A stretch of 12,300 bases of DNA from Acetobacteraceae bacterium. GTDB taxonomy: Bacteria > Pseudomonadota > Alphaproteobacteria > Acetobacterales > Acetobacteraceae. The notes below the pieces were generated by a model. It was not told the origin of the DNA and ran no database searches. It saw only the letters and a program-made list of their open reading frames with translations. The translations under genes and the position numbers were made by a program. Location of the stretch: positions 1 to 12,300 of the forward strand of contig DAICYU010000070.1 in the NCBI GenBank assembly GCA_027311485.1. Direction: 5' to 3'. Positions 5,647 through 12,300 of this stretch are shown piece after piece. Positions within the stretch are counted from its first letter, which is position 1. Every line of letters begins with the position of its first letter.

Positions 5647-7191
5647 TCAGCCGGCCCGATCCGAACGGTCGGCCAGGGTCGAGGAGTCAGCCGCAAGCTC
5701 CGCCAGCGCCTGCCGCGCGCGGCTGATAACGCCGGCCCAGTCACCCCGATGCGCCTGCCGGACCAGGCGCATCGTCGGGTACCAGGGCGTATCCGCGCGA
5801 TCCAGCAACCAGCGCCAGCAGGTATCGAACCGGTTCAGCAGCCACACCGGCTTGCCCAGCGCCCCGGCCAGATGCGCCACCGCCGTATCCACCGCGATCA
5901 CCAGATCCAGCCCGGCGATCAGCCCGGCGGTATCGGCCCAATCCGCCAGCCGGTCCGCCACGTCGCGCAGCCCGGCCGCTGCCGGCAGATCCCGCATCTG
6001 CGTCATCGGCGGCCCGCGTTGCAGCGACACGAAACTGCAGCCGTCCACCGTCAGCAGCGGCGCCATGTCGGCCAGCCGCATCGACCGCCGCTTGTCGATC
6101 GCCACCGCATGCGGCTGCGCCGTCCGCGACTTCCCGGCCCAGACCAGCCCCACTTTCAGCCCCGGCATGGCCCGGAGGATATCCGCCCAGGGCGCATCAT
6201 CGCCCTGAAGATACGGCACCGGTGCCGGAATCGTCTCCAGCGTCGTACCGAAGGCAAGCGGCAGGCTCAACAGCGGGCAGTGGTAATCGAAGTGCGGCAG
6301 CACCCCGTCTTCCTCGTCGATCAGTTCGGCCACGCCCGCCAGGGTTTGCATGACGCGCCGCAGCGCCTTCGGCACCACCAGCACCACGCGTCCCCCCGAC
6401 GCCGCAACCATCGGCACGTAGCGGCAGAACTGCAGCACGTCACCGAACCCCTGTTCTGGCCAAAGCAGCACGGTCTCCCCGTTCAGCTTTTGCCCGGTCC
6501 AGCGCGGCTGCGGCAGCGCGTCGATGGCTGCCATCCCGGTGCCGGCGACAGCCGCATCCGAACCGGCCAGGGCCGCCACCGCCCAGCGTGCCTCGTATTC
6601 CCGCCAACCCTCCGCCAGCCGGCCCTGCATCAGCAGCGCCAGCGCCAGATTGGCCCGCGCCTGCACATTGTCCGCATTCACCGTCAGCCCGAGCCGGCAG
6701 CATCGCTCCGCCTCTGCCGGCCGCGCCTGCTCCAGCAACGATAACGCCAGATTCCCATGCCCCCGGCTCGGCTCCGCACCCAGCCGCAGGGCATGGCGGA
6801 ACAGCGCCTCGGCTTCCGCCGGCCGGTCCGCCAGTTGGCGCATCGCGCCCAGGTTCAGCGTCGCGTTGGCGTGCGCGGCGTCCAGCCGCAGGGCGGCGCG
6901 AAAGCAGGCCTCGGCCTCGGCGATGTGCCCCTGCGCATAGTGAATCATGCCCAGGTTGTTGTGCGCATCGGCGTTCTCACCATCAATCCGCAACGCCGCC
7001 CGCTGACAGTCCAGCGCCGCCTCCGGCTGCCGCAGCGACAGCAGTGCCAGCCCCAGGTTGCTCCAGGCATCGCGGTAGCCCGGGTCGAGCGCCAGGGCCT
7101 CGCGGTACAACGGAACCGCCTCCGCCACCCGGATTTGCCGGTGCAACTGGTAGGCATGGCTGTGACGATCAATGGCGGCGGCATGGGTCAT
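5647..7191 (-). CDS. TPR-repeat protein with C-terminal glycosyltransferase (GT9/heptosyltransferase-like) domain
   Basis: A 514-residue cytoplasmic protein in two parts. Residues 10-205 hold about five to six 34-residue tetratricopeptide repeats (for example AWSNLGLALLSLRQPEAALDCQRAALRID and AHNNLGMIHYAQGHIAEAEACFRAALRLD, each given here only as evidence of the period), which form a protein-binding solenoid. Residues 235-505 resemble the GT-B fold of heptosyltransferase/O-GlcNAc-transferase-like proteins: LLWPEQGFGDVLQFCRY (243-258), KVGLVWAGKS (346-355) and the nucleotide-sugar site DTAVAHLAGALGKPVWLL (435-452). Such fusions are frequent in Rhodospirillales, often near polysaccharide or flagellin modification genes, but acceptor and donor are unknown. 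The ATG at 7191 has only a weak GGTGG upstream. The gene lies 21 bases downstream of the LLM oxidoreductase gene and is probably co-transcribed with it, although the functions do not obviously match. Confidence 0.9.
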   Translation of the reverse strand: MTHAAAIDRHSHAYQLHRQIRVAEAVPLYREALALDPGYRDAWSNLGLALLSLRQPEAALDCQRAALRIDGENADAHNNLGMIHYAQGHIAEAEACFRAALRLDAAHANATLNLGAMRQLADRPAEAEALFRHALRLGAEPSRGHGNLALSLLEQARPAEAERCCRLGLTVNADNVQARANLALALLMQGRLAEGWREYEARWAVAALAGSDAAVAGTGMAAIDALPQPRWTGQKLNGETVLLWPEQGFGDVLQFCRYVPMVAASGGRVVLVVPKALRRVMQTLAGVAELIDEEDGVLPHFDYHCPLLSLPLAFGTTLETIPAPVPYLQGDDAPWADILRAMPGLKVGLVWAGKSRTAQPHAVAIDKRRSMRLADMAPLLTVDGCSFVSLQRGPPMTQMRDLPAAAGLRDVADRLADWADTAGLIAGLDLVIAVDTAVAHLAGALGKPVWLLNRFDTCWRWLLDRADTPWYPTMRLVRQAHRGDWAGVISRARQALAELAADSSTLADRSDRAG

Positions 7192-7212
7192 GCCACCGCA
7201 GGTTGTATGGAC

Positions 7213-8163
7213 TTAAATCCTGGACAAGACCTCGTCGCGGAATTTTTTCATATCTGTCGTGGACTTCTCCACCTCCCGGCCCTCGAAGTCGAAATCCAGC
7301 GCCGTCACGCCGATCGCCTTCAGCGCCGCGATATCCTCGATCGTGTTGGCGACGCTGCCGGTGAACAGCTTGCGGTTCCCGTCCGTGGCGAGCGGCGCCG
7401 GCTGGCCGTGCCGCTTGACCCGATACACCACGCCAATCGCATTCGGATCACGACCCGCCGCCTTGGTCATGTCGCGCAGCCGAGCGATGCCGGCGGTCAG
7501 GCGGGGGAGTGTGTCGAGCAGGTGGGCGTTGTTGCTGCCGATCGGGTACCAGGCATCGCCGATGCGCGCCGCGCGGCGCATGGACGGCCCGCTCTCGCCG
7601 CCCACCCAGATCGGCGGGTGCGGCTTCTGCACCGGCTTGGGGTCGGTCAGCAGCCCGTCGATGTTGACGTATTTGCCGTGGAACACCGGCTTTTCCTGCG
7701 TCCAGATGGTGCGCATCGCGTCCATGTATTCGTCGGTCACCGCGCCGCGTTCGGCAAACGAAGTCGTCGCCACGGCATCGATCTCGACCTTCAGCCAGCC
7801 GGCGCCGATGCCCACGGTCAGCCGCCCGCCGGACAGCACGTCGATGGTGGACAGCATCTTCGCGGCCAGCACCGCCGGCCGGTGCGGCACGACCATCACC
7901 GCCAGCACCAGCCGGATCTTGCTTGTCTGCGCCGCGACCCAGGCGGCGGCGGTCAGTTGCTCCATGCGGTGGCCGGGTTCGGGGGAGTAGAATTCTCCCG
8001 TAGTGGAATACGGATACCCCGGGGCGCTGACATCCGGCAGTGCGATGTGGTCGGTCATGGTCAGGTAGTCGAAACCCAGCGCCTCACCCAGTTGCGCGGT
8101 GCTGGCCATCACCGCGGGCGTCGCCATCGGACCGCTGACAGGCAGATTGAAGCCGATTTGCAT
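7213..8163 (-). CDS. LLM-class flavin-dependent oxidoreductase (luciferase-like)
   Basis: A 316-residue TIM-barrel enzyme of the bacterial luciferase/F420-dependent family, using FMN or coenzyme F420 to oxidise or reduce small organic substrates. Family hallmarks: start MQIGFNLPVSG, GFDYLTMTDHI at 30-40, the block VMVVPHRPAVLAAKMLSTID (89-108), DVLSGGRLTVGIGAGW (108-123) and PPIWVGGESGPSMRRAARIGDAWYP (183-207, split here only to mark position). The length fits the family called LLM class F420-dependent oxidoreductase, though sequence alone does not show which cofactor is used; most alphaproteobacterial members probably use FMN. The ATG at 8163 has GAGGA 7 bases upstream, a good ribosome binding site. 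The gene diverges from a decarboxylase-like gene across 99 bases, which suggests shared regulation with the TRAP locus. Confidence 0.93.
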   Translation of the reverse strand: MQIGFNLPVSGPMATPAVMASTAQLGEALGFDYLTMTDHIALPDVSAPGYPYSTTGEFYSPEPGHRMEQLTAAAWVAAQTSKIRLVLAVMVVPHRPAVLAAKMLSTIDVLSGGRLTVGIGAGWLKVEIDAVATTSFAERGAVTDEYMDAMRTIWTQEKPVFHGKYVNIDGLLTDPKPVQKPHPPIWVGGESGPSMRRAARIGDAWYPIGSNNAHLLDTLPRLTAGIARLRDMTKAAGRDPNAIGVVYRVKRHGQPAPLATDGNRKLFTGSVANTIEDIAALKAIGVTALDFDFEGREVEKSTTDMKKFRDEVLSRI

Positions 8164-8211
8164 AACGTTTCCTCGTTGCTTTCCGCGCGAGCAAGCCGGC
8201 GGATCGGCGAC

Positions 8212-8240
8212 GTGTCAACGTGGCCGGCCGGCGATAGGAT
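8212..8240 (+). promoter_or_regulatory. candidate sigma70-type promoter for the decarboxylase-like gene and TRAP operon
   Basis: GTGTCA (8212-8217) and TAGGAT (8235-8240) each match four of six consensus positions and are spaced by 17 bases. Transcription would start near 8247, leaving a short leader with the GGGAGGAAA ribosome binding site. The same -35 area read on the minus strand is a perfect TTGACA (8218-8213), inside the near-palindrome ACGTGTCAACGT, but I see no good -10 on that strand. So the divergent promoters may overlap. Evidence is by eye only. Confidence 0.3.
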
Positions 8241-8262
8241 GACCGCGGCAAGGGAGGAAACG

Positions 8263-9150
8263 ATGGCCCCAATCGTCACGCTGCGTTCGGCAATCGCCAG
8301 CTACCCGCACGTTCGGGCGGTGAGGGACGGCACCGTGGCGTCCGCGCGGGTGGGCTTCGTGTTTGAGGATGTGCCGAACATCACCCGCGCCTTCCGCCGC
8401 ATGGTGCGGACGCTGGAATTCGACCTGTGCGAGATCGCGCTGACGACGCTGGCCCAGGCTCATGCCTATGGCAAACCCCTGACCGGGCTGCCCATCGTGG
8501 TGATGCGCGGGTTCCATCACGCTGCCCTGCTCTGTCCCACGGCCTCCGTCATCCGCGGCCCAGCCGACCTGCGCGGCCGGCGCGTCGGGGTGCGGGCATG
8601 GTCGCAGACCACCGGCGTCTGGGTCCGCGGCATCCTGCGGGATGAATATGGCGTGGACCACCGGGACATCACCTGGATGACCGCCGAGGACGCCCATGTC
8701 GCCGGGTATGTGGACCCGCCGCAGGTGCGCCGCATCGAACCCGGGCAGGACCTGCGGGCGATGCTTCTGGCCGGGGAGATTGACGCGGCGATCGGCCTGC
8801 CCGGGCTGGATGCGGCCACGGTGCGGCCGGTGATCCCCGACGCGCCGGCAGCGGCGGCGTCCTGGTATGCGAAGACCGGCGCCTATCCGGTCAATCACCT
8901 GCTATGCGTGCGGACCGCGCTGGTCGAGGCGCATCCGTGGCTGCCGGAGGAACTGATGCAGGTGTTCTCGGCGGCCAAGACGGCGGCAACCGAGCCGAGT
9001 GCCGAGGCGCGGTTTGCCGCGATCGTCGGGCCGGACGTGTTGCCATACGGGCTGCAGCCGAACCGGGCCGGCATCGCGCTGTGTCTTCGTTACGCCGAAG
9101 AACAGGGCCTGCTACCCCGCACGTGCGACATGGCCGCGCTGTTCGGTTGA
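8263..9150 (+). CDS. 4,5-dihydroxyphthalate decarboxylase-like / NMT1-type binding-fold protein
   Basis: A 295-residue protein resembling the family annotated as 4,5-dihydroxyphthalate decarboxylase, whose fold is that of type II periplasmic binding proteins (NMT1-like). Matching features are an early strand with VTLRSAIASYPHVRAVRDG (5-23), FDLCEIALTTLAQAHAYGKPL (53-73), LPIVVMRGFHHAALLC (76-91), the lobe-linking block DLRGRRVGVRAWSQTTGVWVRGIL (102-125, reported for position) and YPVNHLLCVR (208-217). No signal peptide is visible, so it is likely cytoplasmic. An enzyme therefore seems likelier than a transporter subunit, but catalysis is not proven by sequence. The ATG at 8263 is chosen because GGGAGG lies six bases before it. 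An in-frame ATG at 8239 lacks a site and overlaps the candidate -10. TRAP genes follow after 117 bases on the same strand. Symbol withheld because true substrate is unknown. Confidence 0.8.
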   Translation: MAPIVTLRSAIASYPHVRAVRDGTVASARVGFVFEDVPNITRAFRRMVRTLEFDLCEIALTTLAQAHAYGKPLTGLPIVVMRGFHHAALLCPTASVIRGPADLRGRRVGVRAWSQTTGVWVRGILRDEYGVDHRDITWMTAEDAHVAGYVDPPQVRRIEPGQDLRAMLLAGEIDAAIGLPGLDAATVRPVIPDAPAAAASWYAKTGAYPVNHLLCVRTALVEAHPWLPEELMQVFSAAKTAATEPSAEARFAAIVGPDVLPYGLQPNRAGIALCLRYAEEQGLLPRTCDMAALFG

Positions 9151-9267
9151 ACCCGACCACCGTAATCGTCCCCACCCGTAACTGTTCGAGCCGCCGGGAT
9201 CCGCTAGCCAATCCGCCGCCGCTCCGCTATCTGCTGATGCAACAACATGCGTGGGGGGAACGGCCGG

Positions 9268-10299
9268 ATGGGACATCATCGCGACAGGATCGGGCGCGCC
9301 GTCATGGCGGCGACCGCAGTGCTGGGCCTTCTGGCCGCCCAGCCATCACGGGCGCAGGACAAGACCGTGATCCTGAAAATGTCCACCTGGGTGCCGCCGG
9401 CGCATCCGCTGAACCCGTCCCTGATCGCCTGGGCCGCCGATATCGAGAAGGAAACCGGCGGCACCGTCAAAGCCACGCTGTTTCCATCGGAACAACTCGG
9501 CAAGGCGTTCGATCATTACGACATGGCGCGCGACGGCATCGCCGACCTGGCCTTCGTCAACCCCGGCTACCAGCCCGGCCGCTTCCCCATCATCGCCGCC
9601 GGGGAGCTGCCGTTCCTGCTGACCAACGCCAAAGGCGGGTCAGCCGCCATGGATGAGTGGTATCAGAAATACGCGGCGCGGGAGATGAAGGACGTTCACG
9701 TCTGCTTCGCCTTCGTCAACGATCCCGGCACCTGGCATTCCCGCCACAAGATCGTGCTGCCCACCGACATCAAGGGCGACAAGGTCCGTCCCGGCAATGC
9801 AACCGTCGGTGCATTTGTCACCCTGCTCGGCGGCACGAACGTCCAGGCATCCGCGCCCGAAGCGCGGGAGGCGCTGGCCCGCGGCGTGGCCAATACGATC
9901 AGCTTCCCCTGGGGCTCCATCGTGCTGTTCGGCATCGACAAGGTGGTCAAATACCACGTGGACGTGCCGCTGTTCTCCACCACGTTCGTCTGGGCGATGA
10001 ACAAGGACAAGTATGAATCGCTGTCCGCCGGCCAGCGCAAGGCGATCGACGATCACTGCACCCCGGAATGGGCGGAAAGGGTCGCCAGCCCGTGGGCCGA
10101 TTTCGAACATGCCGGCATCGCCAAGCTGCAGGCCGAACCGGGGCACGACGTGTATAAGCTGACACCCGACCAGCTTGCCGCCTGGCGCAAAGCGGCGGCG
10201 CCGCTGACCGCCAAATGGGCGTCCCGGGTCAAGAACGCCGACGCCGTGCTGCAGGAACTCAAGGACGCGCTCAAGCGCCACGACGCACTGGTCGAGTAA
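9268..10299 (+). CDS. dctP: TRAP transporter substrate-binding protein, DctP family
   Basis: The periplasmic receptor of a tripartite ATP-independent transporter, which binds a carboxylate-type solute and hands it to DctQM. From ATG 9268 it has 343 residues: a Sec signal peptide (basic GHHRDRIGR, hydrophobic AVMAATAVLGLLAA, cleavage after SRAQ at 30), then the start of the mature protein KTVILKMSTWVPPAHPLNP (32-50), FPSEQLGKAFDHYDMARDGIADLAF (72-96, position only) and DIKGDKVRPGNA (167-178). Arg174 in KVRPG matches the conserved carboxylate-binding Arg of the family. The normally following pattern with GVxDG is GVANTISFPW here (206-215), lacking the Asp-Gly. An earlier ATG at 9247 is possible, but only 9268 has a G-rich site (GGGGGGAA) at correct spacing. 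The stop overlaps the dctQ start in TAATG. The ligand cannot be told from sequence. Confidence 0.93.
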   Translation: MGHHRDRIGRAVMAATAVLGLLAAQPSRAQDKTVILKMSTWVPPAHPLNPSLIAWAADIEKETGGTVKATLFPSEQLGKAFDHYDMARDGIADLAFVNPGYQPGRFPIIAAGELPFLLTNAKGGSAAMDEWYQKYAAREMKDVHVCFAFVNDPGTWHSRHKIVLPTDIKGDKVRPGNATVGAFVTLLGGTNVQASAPEAREALARGVANTISFPWGSIVLFGIDKVVKYHVDVPLFSTTFVWAMNKDKYESLSAGQRKAIDDHCTPEWAERVASPWADFEHAGIAKLQAEPGHDVYKLTPDQLAAWRKAAAPLTAKWASRVKNADAVLQELKDALKRHDALVE

Positions 10300-10838
10300 T
10301 GGCCGACATCACCCTCCGTCCCAGCCGGTCCGCCCGCGCGATGGACCGGTTCATCGACGGGATCGAGTGGCTCGCCGCCGCGTTTGTCGGCCTGGTTGCG
10401 CTGGACATCTTCGCCAGCGTGATGCTGCGCTACCTGTTTTCTGTATCGATTCCAGATAGTTACGATTTCGGCAAGCTGCTGCTGGGCATCCTGATCTTCT
10501 GGGGCATCGCCGCCACCAGCTATCGCGGTTCCCACATCACCGTCGATCTGGTCTGGTCGGCGATGGGGCCGCGCGGCAAGCGCATCATCGACGTGTTCGC
10601 CACGCTGGTGCTGCTGTTCGTCGTCACCGTGCAGACCGTCATGCTGTTCGACAAGGTCAGGCTGACCATGCGGGACAACGTGCTGACCTACGACCTGAAC
10701 ATTCCCACCTGGCCGTTCGCCCTGATCGCCTGGCTGGGTGACGTTTCCGCCGTGCTGCTGATCGCCATCCGCACCTACCGGCTGATCTTCCATCCCCAGC
10801 AGTTCGCCGTCCCGCCGGCCGAAAAGGCGGTGGAATAG
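10299..10838 (+). CDS. dctQ: TRAP transporter small permease subunit, DctQ family
   Basis: The small integral membrane subunit of the TRAP transporter, 179 residues with four predicted helices at about 25-45, 57-77, 97-117 and 137-160, the standard topology. Typical motifs are VMLRYLF (41-47) after helix 1 and YRGSHITVDLVW (75-86) between helices 2 and 3. The ATG overlaps the dctP stop by one base (TAATG), so translation is probably coupled. An upstream in-frame extension into dctP exists but the family start coincides with this ATG. dctM follows after two bases. No strong ribosome binding site of its own is present beyond GGTCGAG near the junction. Confidence 0.93.
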   Translation: MADITLRPSRSARAMDRFIDGIEWLAAAFVGLVALDIFASVMLRYLFSVSIPDSYDFGKLLLGILIFWGIAATSYRGSHITVDLVWSAMGPRGKRIIDVFATLVLLFVVTVQTVMLFDKVRLTMRDNVLTYDLNIPTWPFALIAWLGDVSAVLLIAIRTYRLIFHPQQFAVPPAEKAVE

Positions 10839-10840
10839 CA

Positions 10841-12145
10841 ATGGACCTGTCCCCCGACATCGTCGCCGTGCTGGGCTTCGTCGCCCTGTTCGCCCTGATG
10901 CTGCTGCGTGTGCCCGTCGGTATGGCGATGGGGCTGGTCGGCGTCACCGGGTTCGGCACCCTGGTCGGCGCCGAACCGGCGCTGAAGATGATCGGCCAGA
11001 CATCCATGCGGATCGTCACCGACTACACGTTCGGCGTCATCCCGATGTTCCTGCTGATGGGCGCCGTCGCCTCCCGCACCGGCATGAGCCGGGAGCTGTT
11101 TCGCGCCGCCGACCGCTTCGTCGGTCATCTGCGCGGCGGGCTGGGCATCGCCACCATCGCCGCCTGCGCCGGCTTTGCCGCCATCAGCGGCTCCTCGGTG
11201 GCGACCGCGGCCACGTTCTCCACCGTCGCCTATCCGGAAATGCGACAGTTCGGCTATCCGAAATCCTTCGCCACCGGCGTCATCGCCGCCGGCGGCACGC
11301 TGGGCGCGATGTTCCCGCCATCGATCGTGCTGGCAGTTTATGGGCTGATTACGCAACAGGATATCGGCAAGCTGTTCATCGCCGGCATCCTGCCGGGATT
11401 ACTGGCCGTCAGCATGTACATGGGGACGATAACCCTGATCGGCCTGCTGAAGCCCGCGTGGCTGCCCGCCGCCCGGCCCGCGCCGTGGCGGGACCGGTTG
11501 CAGGCGCTACGTGACGTCTGGGCGCCGCTGCTGCTGTTCGCCTTCGTCATCGGCGGCCTCTACGGTGGTGTCTTCACCCCCACCGAGGCCGGCGGCATGG
11601 GCGCGGTCGGTGCCATCATCATCAGCGCCGTGCGCGGCCGCCTGTCGCGCGCCGACCTGCTGGCGTCACTGCTGCAGGCCACCCGCACCGCCGCCGCCGT
11701 GTTCACCGTGCTGATCGGCGCGGTGCTGTTCGGCTACTTCCTGACCGTTACACAAACGCCGCAGAAGGTCACCGCCTTCATCCTGGGCCTGGGCCTCAGC
11801 CCGGTCGGCTCCCTGGTGGTGATCATGCTGATGTACCTGGTCCTCGGCTGCCTGATGGATGCCATGGCCATGGTCATCCTGACCGTGCCGATTATCTTCC
11901 CGGCGATCACCGCGCTGGGCTTCGATCCGGTCTGGTTCGGCATCATCATCGTCATGACGGTGGAGCTGGGGCTGATCCACCCGCCGGTCGGGATGAACGT
12001 GTTCGTCATCAAAACGGTCGTTCAGGATGTTGATTTTTCGACAATCTTCTACGGCGTGATTCCCTTCGTGCTGACCGACATGGTGCGGCTGGCGATCCTG
12101 ATCGCGTTCCCCGCCATCGCCACCTGGCTGCCCGGCCGCATGTAG
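10841..12145 (+). CDS. dctM: TRAP transporter large permease subunit, DctM family
   Basis: The 434-residue large membrane subunit that forms the sodium-coupled translocation path of the TRAP transporter. Hallmarks of the family are RVPVGMAMGLVG (23-34), ACAGFAAISGSSVATAATF (108-126), GGTLGAMFPPSIVLAVYG (151-168), FTPTEAGGMGAVGA (245-258), LGCLMDAMAMVILTVPIIFP (335-354) and LIHPPVGMNVFV (378-389). About eleven to twelve hydrophobic segments are present and length is normal. GGTGGAA six to seven bases upstream of the ATG, inside the end of dctQ, serves as ribosome binding site. The gene ends the operon; a strong hairpin lies about 70 bases after its stop. Confidence 0.96.
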   Translation: MDLSPDIVAVLGFVALFALMLLRVPVGMAMGLVGVTGFGTLVGAEPALKMIGQTSMRIVTDYTFGVIPMFLLMGAVASRTGMSRELFRAADRFVGHLRGGLGIATIAACAGFAAISGSSVATAATFSTVAYPEMRQFGYPKSFATGVIAAGGTLGAMFPPSIVLAVYGLITQQDIGKLFIAGILPGLLAVSMYMGTITLIGLLKPAWLPAARPAPWRDRLQALRDVWAPLLLFAFVIGGLYGGVFTPTEAGGMGAVGAIIISAVRGRLSRADLLASLLQATRTAAAVFTVLIGAVLFGYFLTVTQTPQKVTAFILGLGLSPVGSLVVIMLMYLVLGCLMDAMAMVILTVPIIFPAITALGFDPVWFGIIIVMTVELGLIHPPVGMNVFVIKTVVQDVDFSTIFYGVIPFVLTDMVRLAILIAFPAIATWLPGRM

Positions 12146-12213
12146 AGCGTGGTCGGCACCGCGTGATTAACGCCGGCAGGGCGTGAATTATGCGATAGAC
12201 AAGCATGCGTGAT

Positions 12214-12239
12214 CAGCCTGCCGAAACGGCGGCAGGCTG
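12214..12239 (+). terminator. GC-rich hairpin downstream of dctM
   Basis: A perfect 10-bp inverted repeat CAGCCTGCCG / CGGCAGGCTG with the loop AAACGG lies 69 bases after the dctM stop. It is the strongest hairpin in the window and fits transcription termination of the TRAP operon. It is followed by TAAATC rather than a T-run, so termination may need Rho. The 155 bases after dctM hold nothing else that I can support except a few short GCGTGA repeats. Confidence 0.5.
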
Positions 12240-12300
12240 TAAATCGCACGATAAATCAAGGTCATGGCGTCTGACGGTTTACGGTCGGACGCGCCACCGC

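Noticed and set aside
6757..8262. Long open plus-strand frame running into the 8263 gene
   Set aside because: It lies antisense to the well-supported TPR/glycosyltransferase and LLM genes. Its translation is Arg/Gln/His-rich without domain features, a usual artefact of high-GC coding DNA. The real gene begins at 8263, where a strong ribosome binding site and the family-like N-terminus appear.
9151..9267. Separate promoter or terminator between the decarboxylase-like gene and dctP
   Set aside because: I see no convincing -35/-10 pair and no stable hairpin; the 117-base gap may simply be a leader within one transcript.
12264..12300. Possible start of a further plus-strand gene (ATG 12264)
   Set aside because: Only twelve codons are visible before the window ends, AAGG lies too close to the ATG, and an inverted repeat overlaps the region. 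Nothing supports coding.

Overview
The window is high-GC DNA (about two thirds G+C by eye), densely packed and strongly GC-ending in its codons. Its gene content (LivH-type permease, ThiL, a complete TRAP transporter, LLM-class oxidoreductase, TPR/glycosyltransferase fusion) suggests an alphaproteobacterium, most plausibly Acetobacteraceae/Rhodospirillales. That placement is an inference from protein style, not from a marker gene. I see no rRNA, tRNA, CRISPR array, insertion sequence or phage gene, and no gene-free stretch longer than about 250 bases.

Left part (1-2065, minus strand): the 5' end of a branched-chain amino-acid ABC permease (livH, running off the window edge), preceded by a gene for a large polytopic membrane protein of unknown function with a soluble C-terminal domain. 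Divergent from it (2083-5568, plus strand) is a tight three-gene run: a Tat-exported ABC-type solute-binding protein with no permease or ATPase beside it, thiamine-monophosphate kinase (thiL), and an MFS transporter. The gaps are 7 and 23 bases, so the three are probably co-transcribed. The divergent locus is unusually rich in short in-frame tandem repeats (15 bp x2, 12 bp x3, 15 bp x5, and a Pro/Gln-rich insert), some of them inside the predicted proteins.

Middle part (5569-8163): a 78-bp convergent intergenic region carries two tandem 24-bp inverted repeats, probably a bidirectional terminator. On the minus strand follow a TPR protein fused to a GT9/heptosyltransferase-like domain and, 21 bases upstream of it, an LLM-class flavin-dependent oxidoreductase. 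These two are likely one transcript.

Right part (8263-12145, plus strand): a gene for a protein resembling the 4,5-dihydroxyphthalate decarboxylase/NMT1-like binding-protein fold, then a full TRAP transporter in the order dctP-dctQ-dctM, with overlapping or near-touching genes. The oxidoreductase and the decarboxylase-like gene are divergent across 99 bases, so uptake (TRAP), oxidation (LLM) and a PhtD-like step could form one aromatic or organic acid catabolic locus. This is a hypothesis. A strong GC hairpin after dctM closes the operon.

Most of the window is ordinary metabolism and transport. The most unusual signals are the repeat tracts inside the solute-binding protein, the paired inverted repeats at 5596-5644, and the possible catabolic grouping at 7213-12145. 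I found no clear evidence of a wholly new system.
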